Below, piece by piece: positions 1 through 8,088 of a stretch of DNA of 37,803 nucleotides. Origin of the DNA: an uncultured Bacteroides sp. (GTDB lineage: Bacteria > Bacteroidota > Bacteroidia > Bacteroidales > Bacteroidaceae); assembly GCA_949285025.1 (NCBI GenBank), contig CASDXG010000074.1, positions 1 to 37,803 on the forward strand, read 5' to 3'. A program made the translations under genes and the position numbers. Position 1 is the first letter of the stretch. The number at the start of each line of letters is the position of its first letter. The notes under the pieces are model-generated. The model saw only the letters and a program-made list of their open reading frames with translations, did not search any database and was not told where the DNA came from.

Positions 1-447
1 CTTCTTTGCTTTTCTTATTGTGTCATACGTTCCTTTAGATGATTCTGATGGAAATGCAATAATGACATCTGAATTCTTAGCGATTAACTCATTCGCTACA
101 AGTTCCCGTAATTCATCTTCATATTGCTTATACCAAGAGCCGACTTTTACAATGAATTTCCCATTGTCATAAAAGATTCGGCCTCTTGGGATTCGGGTAT
201 AATCCTGATAGTAAACGGAGGTGTCTTTCCCTTTTGCTCGGTCCCTGCATTTCTTCGCCTGCCAGATTGTTTTGTGAAGTTTACTGTAAGTGGTATGCCC
301 GTTCACCATTTTCGATTGAGACAAAGCGGATGCATAAACCTCAAACAAGCGGTGTTCTTCGGGCAGATACCAGAATATTCCTACCATCGGTTCGATTTCT
401 TCCGCTTCGAAGCCTTTCATCAGGTTGTAATAGTCTATTTCTTTCAT
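1..447 (-). CDS. Hypothetical protein, C-terminus cut off by window edge
   Basis: An open frame runs from an ATG at 447 to base 1 with no stop, giving at least 149 residues. It begins MKEIDYYNLMKGFEAEEIEP and is hydrophilic, with many aromatic residues (FWYLPEEHRLFEVYAS near residues 25-40). There is no signal peptide or membrane segment. The composition (balanced charge, no low complexity) supports a real gene, and the other frames here look like shadows. I do not recognise the family and assign no function. The 184 bases upstream (448-631) hold no clear TAnnTTTG promoter element. The next gene upstream on the same strand, at 632-1120, is also of unknown function, so no guilt-by-association is possible. 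The true C-terminus lies outside the window. Confidence 0.7.
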   Translation of the reverse strand, partial: MKEIDYYNLMKGFEAEEIEPMVGIFWYLPEEHRLFEVYASALSQSKMVNGHTTYSKLHKTIWQAKKCRDRAKGKDTSVYYQDYTRIPRGRIFYDNGKFIVKVGSWYKQYEDELRELVANELIAKNSDVIIAFPSESSKGTYDTIRKAKK

Positions 448-631
448 ATCCAAAAATCAACAAGGATATTAAATTTTCTGTTTTGGGAGAAGACAGTCTT
501 TTATAATCTTCAAGTCTATATACAGACATGTTCAAAAAGGTGGATGAGAAATATTTCCTATTGGAAGTGAATTGTAGTTGGTTTTGATTTAGATAATCTT
601 GCTTCCATATAATCAACTTTTAACCACTCTT

Positions 632-1120
632 TTAAATTCGATTACCATATCGGGCATTTTCAAGATGGGCTGACCTAATCAATCGTGTGGTTACTGTTTC
701 ATATCGTGATTTTACCCAGTCTACTACCTGATTGCGGATGTCGTTGTCGTAATAAAGTGTGACTTGCAGGGGAAGTTGAATGTTGTCCGTATTGACGAGG
801 GCGGTGTTCGGTTGGGATGTGTCTGGCAGGGCCGTGGTTATGCCAAGCAAGAAAGGTACGATAGTTCCTTCCAGTGAGCCTTTTCCTGTTTCTGTTTGGA
901 ATCCTAATTCTTCTCGTACACCCTCCACGATAGCCCGCAGTGTAAGCATTGCTCCGGCCAATCCTTTCTCGCAAATAGCATTGAGCTCTGCGTTTAAGAT
1001 GTCATCTTTCATGTCGGGAAGCCGGCGGCTTTTTTCCCACATAACCTGAAATTTGAATGATTCTATCTGCGTCTTTGCATTCAATTGTGCTTTTCTTTTC
1101 GGATTATTTTTCTTATTCAT
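632..1120 (-). CDS. Hypothetical protein, 162 aa
   Basis: An ATG at 1120 opens a 162-residue frame. The N-terminus is strongly basic (MNKKNNPKRKAQLNAK). The middle is probably helical (residues about 40-75, AELNAICEKGLAGAMLTLRA). The C-terminal part is rich in Asn, Thr and Arg. No signal peptide, membrane segment or catalytic motif is apparent, and I do not recognise the family. It lies 68 bases downstream of the PD-(D/E)XK-like gene at 1189-1887 on the same strand, so it could be a third member of that transcript, but this spacing is not tight enough to be sure. Overlapping frames on both strands at 699-1049 look like shadows. Confidence 0.6.
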   Translation of the reverse strand: MNKKNNPKRKAQLNAKTQIESFKFQVMWEKSRRLPDMKDDILNAELNAICEKGLAGAMLTLRAIVEGVREELGFQTETGKGSLEGTIVPFLLGITTALPDTSQPNTALVNTDNIQLPLQVTLYYDNDIRNQVVDWVKSRYETVTTRLIRSAHLENARYGNRI

Positions 1121-1188
1121 ATCGATAATGTTTTGGGGATTTGTTTACAAAGGTATCGTGGAGGTGTGCAAAAAGTCTGCATAGGGAT

Positions 1189-1887
1189 TTATTTTTTGTG
1201 TGAAAGAATGTATTGGCTGATGTCACCTTTGTATTCTTTTGAATCCGTTAGCAGGATGCATTTGAAAGTTATATTTCCATCATTTAGGTAATCTTTTATT
1301 TTGTTGTTGAGGCTTTCTATGGTCCCTTTGTTTGCGCTTTTAATGATTTCGATAAAATATCTTAGTACATTGTTGTTCCCCTCTTCTTGATTACTTAATT
1401 TCTTAAAATCTTTGGCATGGTCATTATCGTCTGCATTATTGGCTTTGAATTCAATAAGAGCAATACGGTTTAAATTCATATCATGAATAACTAGATCAAA
1501 ATTGGCGGATTGTCCTTTCAGCAATGGCTGTTTGTCACGTTCCCTTTCTTTATTTATTTCTTCTATTTCTTTTCCGCATAAGGGCTTTTCGACATTGGAA
1601 AAAAGATAGATGTCTGTAGTCGGTGTTTCAACAGAATAAAAAACATTCCATTTCTCTTTTTCATCATTGATCTCTTTATTGAGTTGTTCAATGAAGATTT
1701 GTTTTAATTCTTGTTCGCTGACTCTCGTAATGTATTCTCCCTTTGTTTGGCGTTTCTGTGGAAATATTATATGACTTCCGGAATCTCCTTTGGGCCTTCC
1801 AAATTTTTCTTGTTGATAGTCGTAGATTTCTCTGATTACGTTAAAAGTGCGCTCAATAATACTTTCAATGTGTTCTTTGTTGTTCAT
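1189..1887 (-). CDS. Putative PD-(D/E)XK-fold nuclease-like protein, 232 aa
   Basis: The product is 232 residues, soluble and highly charged. Its best clue is at residues 129-150: NFDLVIHD, then a short turn, then RIALIEFKAN. A buried strand with Asp131 followed by Glu146-Phe-Lys148 is the classic D-(x)n-(D/E)-x-K arrangement of the PD-(D/E)XK nuclease fold. A glutamate-rich helix near residues 57-72 (SEQELKQIFIEQLNKE) could supply the fold's N-terminal acidic residue. No DNA-recognition domain or helicase is fused. The gene starts only 7 bases after the stop of the WYL regulator (1895-2797), so the two are almost certainly co-transcribed. WYL regulators often control defence or DNA-repair genes, which fits but does not prove a nuclease role. 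The fold call is an inference from motif spacing; nuclease activity is unproven. Confidence 0.6.
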   Translation of the reverse strand: MNNKEHIESIIERTFNVIREIYDYQQEKFGRPKGDSGSHIIFPQKRQTKGEYITRVSEQELKQIFIEQLNKEINDEKEKWNVFYSVETPTTDIYLFSNVEKPLCGKEIEEINKERERDKQPLLKGQSANFDLVIHDMNLNRIALIEFKANNADDNDHAKDFKKLSNQEEGNNNVLRYFIEIIKSANKGTIESLNNKIKDYLNDGNITFKCILLTDSKEYKGDISQYILSHKK

Positions 1888-1894
1888 GGTTCTG

Positions 1895-2797
1895 TTATTT
1901 ATATAGGTTTGACATATTGTTTAGGCATTTCTTCATTTCCTGCCTTAAACTTTCCGGCTTAAGAACCTGTATGGTGTTGCTTTTTGCCAGCAGTTCGCTG
2001 ATAAGATTTCGGGTGATGCATATGTGGTATTCGAAATCGCAATATGTATTTGTGGTGTTGATTTCTTTCTGCGAACGGTGCAAAGGCAATGTACGCAGGT
2101 AATCGCTTTGCATTCCGAAAGCACGGATGATAATCTTTTCCGGTTTGATTTTTTCGTTTACCCATATTCCTATTGTATCCCGATAATAGTTTTCAGGAGA
2201 AAAGTCTGTAGGGTAGTCAAAATATTTCTCTATTATATTAATGTTTTGTATGCGGTCGAGTGAGAAGTGCCGGATGCCTTTCAGTTCCTCGCAATACCCC
2301 AATATATACCATCTTTGCTTATATATTCTCAAACAGTACGCATGAACTTGATAACATGTTTCGTTCTTTTCATGAAAAGGCCTGTATGTTATGAATAATA
2401 TCCGGTTTTGTTTCATTGACTCAATGAGAGTTTGGAGGTAAGAACTGCCTTCGGGAATATCTTCAAGCACAATACGTTCTTTCATTTCTCGGCCTTCGGT
2501 AATCAGATTTACAGTGCTGAATGAATTAAGAAGCCATATACGTGTCTTGTCCTCCCGGAGAGAGGATAGGTCTTCAATGTAATATTTGTAGCCGTCGGAT
2601 GCGTCGCACAAAATGTCTATTTGAAATAATTCTTCCACAGCTTTGCGATGCATATGAAAAGTGCGCAGCGATAGAGGCTTTCCTTCGCTCAACGACGAGT
2701 GCTCCCACTTGCGACAGATTTCTTCGAAAGTGAGGCGTTTGTTCTGAATTAAAGTGTTTGCCAGCCAAATATAACGGTTGAAGGTTGTGCTTATCAT
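1895..2797 (-). CDS. WYL-domain transcriptional regulator
   Basis: This is a 300-residue protein starting at an ATG at 2797. Residues 1-75 form a helix-turn-helix-like N-terminal region (IWLANTLIQNKRLTFEEICR, then SLRTFHMHRKAVEELF as a likely recognition helix). Residues about 120-200 form a WYL domain: VHAYCLRIYKQRWYILGYCE, with Trp163-Tyr164-Ile165 at the diagnostic position, followed by IRHFSLDRIQNI. A C-terminal WCX-like extension follows. WYL proteins usually sense nucleic acid or nucleotide-type ligands and repress nearby operons, often defence systems. The gene sits 7 bases upstream of the PD-(D/E)XK-like gene and is preceded by a repeat-rich 96-base gap (2798-2893) that could hold its own operator. 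The family is secure; target and ligand are unknown. Confidence 0.85.
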   Translation of the reverse strand: MISTTFNRYIWLANTLIQNKRLTFEEICRKWEHSSLSEGKPLSLRTFHMHRKAVEELFQIDILCDASDGYKYYIEDLSSLREDKTRIWLLNSFSTVNLITEGREMKERIVLEDIPEGSSYLQTLIESMKQNRILFITYRPFHEKNETCYQVHAYCLRIYKQRWYILGYCEELKGIRHFSLDRIQNINIIEKYFDYPTDFSPENYYRDTIGIWVNEKIKPEKIIIRAFGMQSDYLRTLPLHRSQKEINTTNTYCDFEYHICITRNLISELLAKSNTIQVLKPESLRQEMKKCLNNMSNLYK

Positions 2798-2831
2798 GGG
2801 TGTTTTTGAGGTAGAGACTACGGGTGTTTTT
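2798..2831. promoter_or_regulatory. Paired 10-base direct repeats around a short palindrome, possible operator
   Basis: GGGTGTTTTT occurs at 2798-2807 and again at 2822-2831, with starts 24 bases apart. Between them is the small palindrome GTAGAGACTAC at 2811-2821. The block touches the start codon of the WYL regulator, where an autoregulatory operator would be expected. No TAnnTTTG element is visible here, so the promoter itself is unidentified. The regulatory role is inference from position and symmetry only. Confidence 0.3.
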
Positions 2832-2845
2832 TATTTCAATCCGAT

Positions 2846-2886
2846 GCATAGTCTTTTTAACTCCTGAAGGAGCAAAAAGACTATGC
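2846..2886. terminator. Long perfect inverted repeat, hairpin terminator or operator
   Basis: The arms at 2846-2858 (GCATAGTCTTTTT) and 2874-2886 are perfect 13-base complements. Inside them CTCCT (2861-2865) pairs with AGGAG (2868-2872). The repeat lies 7 bases past the stop of the broken nuclease gene (2894) and upstream of the WYL gene, so it most simply ends the former transcript. The T-runs are inside the stem rather than after it, so an operator role for the neighbouring regulator is also possible. Confidence 0.6.
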
Positions 2887-2893
2887 GTTTGTT

Positions 2894-3897
2894 TTACAAA
2901 TATCTGTCTGTCAGATAATCGCAATATGCTTTGTTCTCTTCGTAAGCATTCTTTGTCAGAGCGGCGATGACTTCCTGATATGTAATATGTTTGAAGTTAA
3001 TTCCGTCAGCTTCTGCAATTTCTGCAAACTGCTCAATCTCCTTTCTGTGTCTGAAGCCGTCCTCACCCGGTACATCATACCATAAATAAACAAGGTAAAA
3101 TTCGTGAGGTTTGGACGTGGTTTTTAATGAACGTACCTCTTTTGCGTTAGAAAGAGCGCAATCTTGTCCATCTTCTTTGTCCTTTTGCATGCAGTATGTA
3201 TTTCTTAATCCTAAGATATGCTTTATCAATTGTGCGGCATCCAAGTAACGGAACATGTCATTTCCCGGAGAAATTTTCTTTGCCAGTTTGTATAAGTTAG
3301 GGAGTCCGTTCCATAAAGATTCGTCTTCTATGTATGCGGTTTTTAGTGCTTTGGGCTTATCCCGATACGGCTCGATGAATTTCGATTCGATGGCAAAATC
3401 ATAATCCCCGTGAATGACTACGTCGATGTTTGCCTTGCGTGGGAAACGGGATTTATCCGGACTTATCTCAAATTGCTCTTCAAATTTTATATTGTCGAAG
3501 GAAAGTTGTTTCGATGTCTCGGTGGTGGTACAGTCTGTTTGCGAGCCGACATTTTTCATGACTGTTCCAATATGTTGGGTTGTGGGAAGTTTTAGGGCTT
3601 CCAATAGCATTTCTAAAGGTGCTCCCTGCAATATTGGAAAAGGTTTACGGCGAGAGCCGATGAGGAGTGGAGGGCTTTCATTTTGCTTAAGCGGTTTTCC
3701 CCGTCTTGCGTTTCATTGCCATTCCCTTGTCCGAAACTGTTATCGTTCTCTTTCGACAGAGGCGCAAACAGGTTCTGATTGAGGTCGTTTACATAATTCT
3801 TTTCTCCGTCGCTGCCGATAGTTCCGGGCACTAATTCAAAACCTTTTCTTCTGGCCCAGCTTTGCTGCTTTGTTTGGATAAATTCTTTTCCTTTCAT
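2894..3897 (-). pseudogene. PGN_0703-like putative restriction endonuclease, frameshifted
   Basis: Two overlapping frames read as one protein. The 5' part starts at ATG 3897 (MKGKEFIQTKQQSWARRKGF), runs to FQY and then goes out of frame to a stop at 3613. The 3' part continues in another frame as QGAPLEMLLEALKLP to the stop at 2894. Adding one G where the minus strand reads TATTGCAGG (about 3628-3631) restores FQYWQG and a continuous protein of about 334 residues, so a single-base deletion explains the break. The 3' part carries ANIDVVIHG followed by YDFAIESKF (Asp70, Glu82 and Lys84 counted in that fragment), a PD-(D/E)XK active-site pattern. Overall it resembles the PGN_0703-type putative restriction endonucleases of Bacteroidales. 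No methyltransferase is adjacent. A sequencing error or slippage site rather than true decay remains possible. Confidence 0.7.
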
Positions 3898-4474
3898 GAT
3901 ATGAATAATTAAGTTACCGCAGGCTCCTTTTGCGGTACAATTTGAAAAAAGAAAGTGCAGAGCCATCGCTTATCGTGTAGGAGGTTCTGACAAAACCCGG
4001 AAACAAATAAACAATACTCCGCACTTGTTTGGTATATGTTATAGGAACATACACTGCCCAAGTGATGAATGTTATTGCTCATCCCTGCTTCCTTGAAACT
4101 GTCAGATTTCCTACACAGGATAAAAGCGAAACACTTTCACTATAAAAGATGCCACTCTTGGTGACAAAGCAAAGATAGTAAAATCTGCCTAAAAAGATAA
4201 CATTTCAAGCGAATATTGTGTTCTTTGCTCCGGGTCTATTATATAATACGAAAAAGAAATGACACTAAGATGAAAATGAAACACTTTTTTGCGGTTTATG
4301 TGGCGAAGAATACGCGCTGTTTGTTGCTGAATTATTTTATAATCAACGGATTCATGTCTGGATGCTCCCGTTGGACAGGGCACTTTCGGTTTGTATTATT
4401 TAACTGATTGTTGGGTGGAATTTGTTAAAATAATTAACTCTTTTGCCGCAATCCATAGGTCTCTTTATAAAAAG
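3898..4474. other. 577-base intergenic region with one possible promoter element
   Basis: No convincing gene is seen. A TATCTTTG element (minus strand, 4170-4177) fits the Bacteroidota -7 box and could serve the nuclease gene at 3897, leaving a leader of about 265 bases, but no TTG lies at the right distance upstream. Within that leader are a small hairpin (CCGCA pairing with TGCGG, near 3917-3937) and a 50-60 codon frame of unconvincing composition. Frames of 63-64 codons on both strands at 4189-4407 overlap each other and look fortuitous. Confidence 0.4.
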
Positions 4475-4511
4475 AAAAAGGATGCTCCTCACTGTAAGGA
4501 ACATCCTTTTT
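4475..4511 (-). terminator. Rho-independent terminator after rpsP
   Basis: On the minus strand AAAAAGGATG pairs with CATCCTTTTT across an inner stem-loop built from TTCCTTAC and its partial partner GAGGAG. The last bases form a T-run. It lies 22 bases past the rpsP stop at 4533, in the expected place for the end of that transcript. Confidence 0.85.
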
Positions 4512-4532
4512 ATATTTTCTGAAGAAGTCTTA

Positions 4533-5084
4533 TTATGCTTCAGCCGGAGTTTCTGCTGTTGTTTCTGCGGCGGGAGCTTCTTCTGCTGTTGCGGCTGCTT
4601 CTGCTTCTGCTTTTGCTGCAATTTCAGCGGCTTTCTTTTCTGCTACTTTTTTAGCGATTTCTTCGTTGACTTTCTTTTCTGCTTCTAAACGAAGTTTTGC
4701 AGCGGCCTTTTTAGCTTCTTCGTTTTTCGCTTTCAATGCAGCCAAACCTGACTGTTTGTTTTCTTTCCATGCATTGAATTTTGCTTCGGCTTGTGCTTCG
4801 TCGAATGCGCCTTTTGCAACACCTCCAAGCAAGTGTTTTTTCATATATACGCCTTCACGTGACAAGATGTTACGTACTGTATCGGTGGGTTGTGCACCAA
4901 CCATTACCCAGTGTAATGCGCGTTCGAAATTCAAATCTACAGTGGCAGGATTTGTATTCGGGTTGTAAGTTCCGATTTTTTCTGTAAATTTACCATCACG
5001 TGGTGCTCTTACGTCTGCAATAACAATGGAATAAAACGCATAACCTTTGCGTCCGTTTCTTTGCAATCTGATTTTTGTTGCCAT
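4533..5084 (-). CDS. rpsP: 30S ribosomal protein S16 with long Ala-rich tail
   Basis: The first 80 or so residues are a standard S16 domain: [20 protein letters not shown], then [21 protein letters not shown]-like sequence and an [20 protein letters not shown] segment. S16 binds 16S rRNA and assists 30S assembly. The usual bacterial protein is about 80-90 residues, but this one is 183. Residues about 95-183 are dominated by Ala, Glu and Lys ([20 protein letters not shown]) and end in a Pro/Thr/Ala-rich stretch; the middle is likely a long charged helix. Extended S16 proteins are common in Bacteroidota, so this is lineage-typical. The gene has its own promoter (5144-5174) and terminator (4475-4511), so it appears to be a single-gene transcript here. 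Confidence 0.97.
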   Translation of the reverse strand: MATKIRLQRNGRKGYAFYSIVIADVRAPRDGKFTEKIGTYNPNTNPATVDLNFERALHWVMVGAQPTDTVRNILSREGVYMKKHLLGGVAKGAFDEAQAEAKFNAWKENKQSGLAALKAKNEEAKKAAAKLRLEAEKKVNEEIAKKVAEKKAAEIAAKAEAEAAATAEEAPAAETTAETPAEA

Positions 5085-5143
5085 TTCTTTTTCTTTAAAT
5101 GATTAATGATTTGAATTGTGCCAATAACTCGTATTAGCGGGCG

Positions 5144-5174
5144 CAAAGTTATAAACTTTTCGTTGTTTTGCAAA
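5144..5174 (-). promoter_or_regulatory. Promoter of rpsP
   Basis: The minus strand reads TTTG at 5174-5171, a 19-base spacer, then TAACTTTG at 5151-5144, matching the Bacteroidota -33/-7 consensus. Predicted initiation near 5137 leaves a leader of about 50 bases before the rpsP start at 5084. Confidence 0.75.
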
Positions 5175-5206
5175 AACTTCCCGGCATTTTTCTTAAAACT
5201 TCCCGG
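5173..5206. repeat. Two 12-base direct repeats 22 bases apart upstream of the rpsP promoter
   Basis: AAAACTTCCCGG (plus strand) is found at 5173-5184 and 5195-5206, start to start 22 bases, about two helical turns. The first copy overlaps the rpsP -33 element and the second overlaps the last codons of the hydrolase gene. It could bind a regulator or be chance. Confidence 0.5.
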
Positions 5207-6050
5207 AGTTTTTACCTATTTCCCGCAGCCATTTTTCCAATTCTCCTGTCCATTCCCTCTTATAGGTGAAGTCTTCGTTGTATCCCCATCCGTGTCCTCC
5301 TGTGGGGTAGATGTGAAGGCTTGCAGAAACTCCGTTCTTTACCAGTGCGGTATAATAGTTTATGCTGTTGGCTACAAGTACGCCTGTGTCGTCATTACTG
5401 TGCATGATAAAGGCAGGAGGCGTTTGTGGGGTGACTTGAAGTTCGTTGCTGTATTTCTGTTCCAACTCTTTGTCGGGAGATATTCCTAACAGGTTATCGT
5501 GTGTTCCTCTGTTTGTATATGTGGGATCCATTGTGATGACCGGATAGAAAAGTATCTGGAAGTCGGGGCGTGTTTCAGCATCGGTAAAATGGGTTGCGGC
5601 AGTGCTGGCAAGATGGCCTCCGGCAGATGAACCCATGATGCCGAGTAATTTTATATTCCATTCATCGGCATGTTGCCGCATGATGCGCATGGCCTGTTGC
5701 GCATCGCTCAGAGGAACTTCATGGTTCCCGTTGGGCATGCGATAGGTCAAGACTGCATAGGTGATGCCTTGCCGGTTAAACCATTTTGCCATGTCGTGGC
5801 CTTCGTGTCCGCTTGCCAATCCCCAGTAAGCGCCTCCCGGACATGCGATGATTGCAATGCCGTTTTTCTCTTTTGCCGGATATACGGTAAGGTGAGGCGA
5901 AGCTACATATAACGCACCGTTCGGTTCTTGTTTTTCCATTCGGTTGGTGTTGGGGGCACCATTAGGCCATAGTTGTATTTCTATGGGGTTTTGGGCTGAA
6001 AGCATTCCGGTAATGCAGAGCATTCCGATGATGAAAGATATCTTTTTCAT
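5193..6050 (-). CDS. Secreted alpha/beta hydrolase (esterase-like)
   Basis: This is a 285-residue alpha/beta hydrolase with an N-terminal signal peptide (MKKISFIIGMLCITGMLSAQ, cleavage near 20), so it acts in the periplasm or outside. The catalytic set is visible: an oxyanion-loop segment IACPGGAYWG (68-77), the nucleophile elbow GSSAG with Ser142, the acid in NDDTGV (Asp220/221), and His253 in TGGHGWG. This layout is found in acetyl-xylan-esterase-like and related carbohydrate or small-ester esterases. The substrate cannot be read from the sequence. It is the last gene of a minus-strand run, 39 bases behind the OPT transporter. The 108 bases following it hold the rpsP promoter rather than a clear hairpin, so its own terminator is not evident. 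Confidence 0.9.
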   Translation of the reverse strand: MKKISFIIGMLCITGMLSAQNPIEIQLWPNGAPNTNRMEKQEPNGALYVASPHLTVYPAKEKNGIAIIACPGGAYWGLASGHEGHDMAKWFNRQGITYAVLTYRMPNGNHEVPLSDAQQAMRIMRQHADEWNIKLLGIMGSSAGGHLASTAATHFTDAETRPDFQILFYPVITMDPTYTNRGTHDNLLGISPDKELEQKYSNELQVTPQTPPAFIMHSNDDTGVLVANSINYYTALVKNGVSASLHIYPTGGHGWGYNEDFTYKREWTGELEKWLREIGKNSGKF

Positions 6051-6089
6051 AGTTGTTTGTTTTTTGTAAGTTCATTAAACTTGATGATG

Positions 6090-8078
6090 TTATCGTTTGA
6101 TGTTCATGCTTGCTTTGATTAAATAGGTTATCAGAAGAGCATAAGCGACAAGAGATACAGCCTGGCTTAGCGGGTTGTCTAACCATTCTTTGTTTATCAG
6201 GTCTATTCCTCCGAAACGCATGGCAGCGCTGACGACTCCCATTAATGCTCCTCCTGCGATGAAGCCGGAGGCCAATAACGTTCCTTTTTCTCCACGTGCC
6301 GCATTGACCGATTCATCTTTACTGCGTGTGGTGACATACCAGTTGATAGCTCCTCCTGCAAGTAATGGCAGGTTTAACTCAAGGGGAATAAACATACCCA
6401 AAGCAAAGGCGAGAGCCGGTATTTTGAAAAATGTCAGGATGAGAGCCAATGCTGCGCCGATTCCGTAAAGCAGCCATGGGGCAGCCACTCCATTCATAAG
6501 CGGATCGATTACGGCTGCCATTACTTTTGCCTGAGGTGCAGCCAGTGCATCGGATGAAAACCCGTAGGTCTTGTTCAATATCATGATGACTCCGGCTACC
6601 GTTACTGCCGATACCAGTGTGCCGAGAAACTTCCATGTTTGTTGTTTGGCCGGAGTACTTCCCAGCCAATAACCTATTTTTAGGTCGGTTATAAAACCGC
6701 CGGCCATTGATAAGGCCGTACAAACCACTCCACCCATTATCAGTGCTGTAACCATTCCGGTGGCGCCTTTCAGTCCGATAGCGACCATGACTACCGATGC
6801 CAGTATCAGTGTCATGAGTGTCATTCCGGAAACAGGATTCGTTCCCACGATGGCGATTGCATTAGCTGCTACGGTTGTGAAAAGGAAAGCAATGCATGCT
6901 ACCAGTACGATGGCCACGATGGTCTGTGTAAGATTGCCCTGCATGACATCGAAGTAGAAGAATAAAGCGGTCAGAATGATGGTGATGATGGAGCCTACGG
7001 CTATGGTTTTCATCGGCAGATCGCGCTGGGTACGTGTAACATTTGTACCCGCTTTTTTTCCGCCCATTTCTTTTGCAGCCAGTCCTACAGCACTTTTAAT
7101 GATGTCCCATGACCGCACGATTCCGATAATGCCGGCCATTGCAATGCCGCCGATTCCGATATTCTTTGCATATTCGGTGAAGATTGTTTCAGGAGACATA
7201 TTGCTTACGGTATCGGTGATGGCGGGATTCCATGCATTCAACAAGCTGTCTCCCCAGAAAAGAGATATGCCCGGAATGATGATAAGCCATACGGCCAATG
7301 AACCGGCACTGATAATGGCTGCGTATTTCAGTCCCACAATATATCCCAGTCCGAGAACGGCTGCTCCGGTATTTATCTTCAGAACCACTTTGGCTTTATC
7401 GGCCAGTATTTCTCCCCATCCGCAGATTCGGGTTGTGACATTCTCGTTCCACCATCCGAAAGTGGCGACGATAAAGTCGTAAAGACCTCCGATTAGTCCG
7501 GCAAACAGTAGCGGTTTGGCCTGATTCCCTCCTTTTTCTCCGGAGACTAAGACCTGTGTGCTGGCTGTTGCTTCGGGGAAAGGATATTCACCATGCTTGT
7601 CGCTTACGAAATATTTACGGAAAGGGATAAGAAACAGAATGCCTAAGATTCCTCCCAATAACGAGCTGATGAACATTTGGAAAAAGTCAACACTCATTTC
7701 CGGATACTTGTCTTTTAAAATATATAGTGCCGGCAATGTGAATATGGCTCCTGCGACAATGACACCGGAGCAGGCGCCTATGGACTGTATGATGACGTTC
7801 TCACCAAGCGCATTCTTGCGCTTTGCCGCACTTGACACGCCAACGGCAATAATGGCGATTGGGATAGCTGCTTCAAATACTTGTCCTACTTTCAGTCCGA
7901 GATAGGCTGCAGCAGCAGAAAATAATATAGCCATCGCTATTCCCCACAGCACAGACCAGGGTGTTACTTCCGGATAAACTTTGTCGGGAGACATCAAGGG
8001 TTGATATTTTTCTCCCGGTTTAAGAGGCCGGAATGCGTTTTCCGGCAATCCGATTTGCTTTTCGTCTTTTTCTTTCAT
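6090..8078 (-). CDS. OPT-family oligopeptide/metal-chelate transporter
   Basis: This is a 662-residue, very hydrophobic protein with about 14-16 membrane segments, matching the OPT family in length and pattern. The N-terminus (ENAFRPLKPGEKYQPLMSP, then PEVTPWSVLWGIAMAILFSA) and the following AAYLGLKVGQVFEAAIPIAI are typical of bacterial OPT proteins, as are the internal repeats of Gly/Ala-rich helices. The family moves short peptides or peptide/metal chelates across the inner membrane with protons. The exact substrate here is unknown. It starts 10 bases after the stop of the ApbE gene and is followed by the secreted hydrolase, so peptide or cofactor salvage is a possible shared theme, but that is inference. 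Confidence 0.93.
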   Translation of the reverse strand: MKEKDEKQIGLPENAFRPLKPGEKYQPLMSPDKVYPEVTPWSVLWGIAMAILFSAAAAYLGLKVGQVFEAAIPIAIIAVGVSSAAKRKNALGENVIIQSIGACSGVIVAGAIFTLPALYILKDKYPEMSVDFFQMFISSLLGGILGILFLIPFRKYFVSDKHGEYPFPEATASTQVLVSGEKGGNQAKPLLFAGLIGGLYDFIVATFGWWNENVTTRICGWGEILADKAKVVLKINTGAAVLGLGYIVGLKYAAIISAGSLAVWLIIIPGISLFWGDSLLNAWNPAITDTVSNMSPETIFTEYAKNIGIGGIAMAGIIGIVRSWDIIKSAVGLAAKEMGGKKAGTNVTRTQRDLPMKTIAVGSIITIILTALFFYFDVMQGNLTQTIVAIVLVACIAFLFTTVAANAIAIVGTNPVSGMTLMTLILASVVMVAIGLKGATGMVTALIMGGVVCTALSMAGGFITDLKIGYWLGSTPAKQQTWKFLGTLVSAVTVAGVIMILNKTYGFSSDALAAPQAKVMAAVIDPLMNGVAAPWLLYGIGAALALILTFFKIPALAFALGMFIPLELNLPLLAGGAINWYVTTRSKDESVNAARGEKGTLLASGFIAGGALMGVVSAAMRFGGIDLINKEWLDNPLSQAVSLVAYALLITYLIKASMNIKR

Positions 8079-8088
8079 GAGTATCTGT

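Noticed and set aside
1-3966. Mobile element or prophage origin of the accessory region
   Set aside because: No integrase, transposase, terminal repeats or tRNA target was found. The nuclease genes alone do not establish mobility.
4189-4407. Overlapping 63-64 codon frames on opposite strands
   Set aside because: They mirror each other in the same intergenic stretch, with no family resemblance and no promoter.
6976-7482. Long plus-strand frame opposite the OPT transporter gene
   Set aside because: Antisense shadow of a membrane-protein gene. Met/Ile/Pro-rich repeats reflect the complement of Ala/Gly-rich codons.
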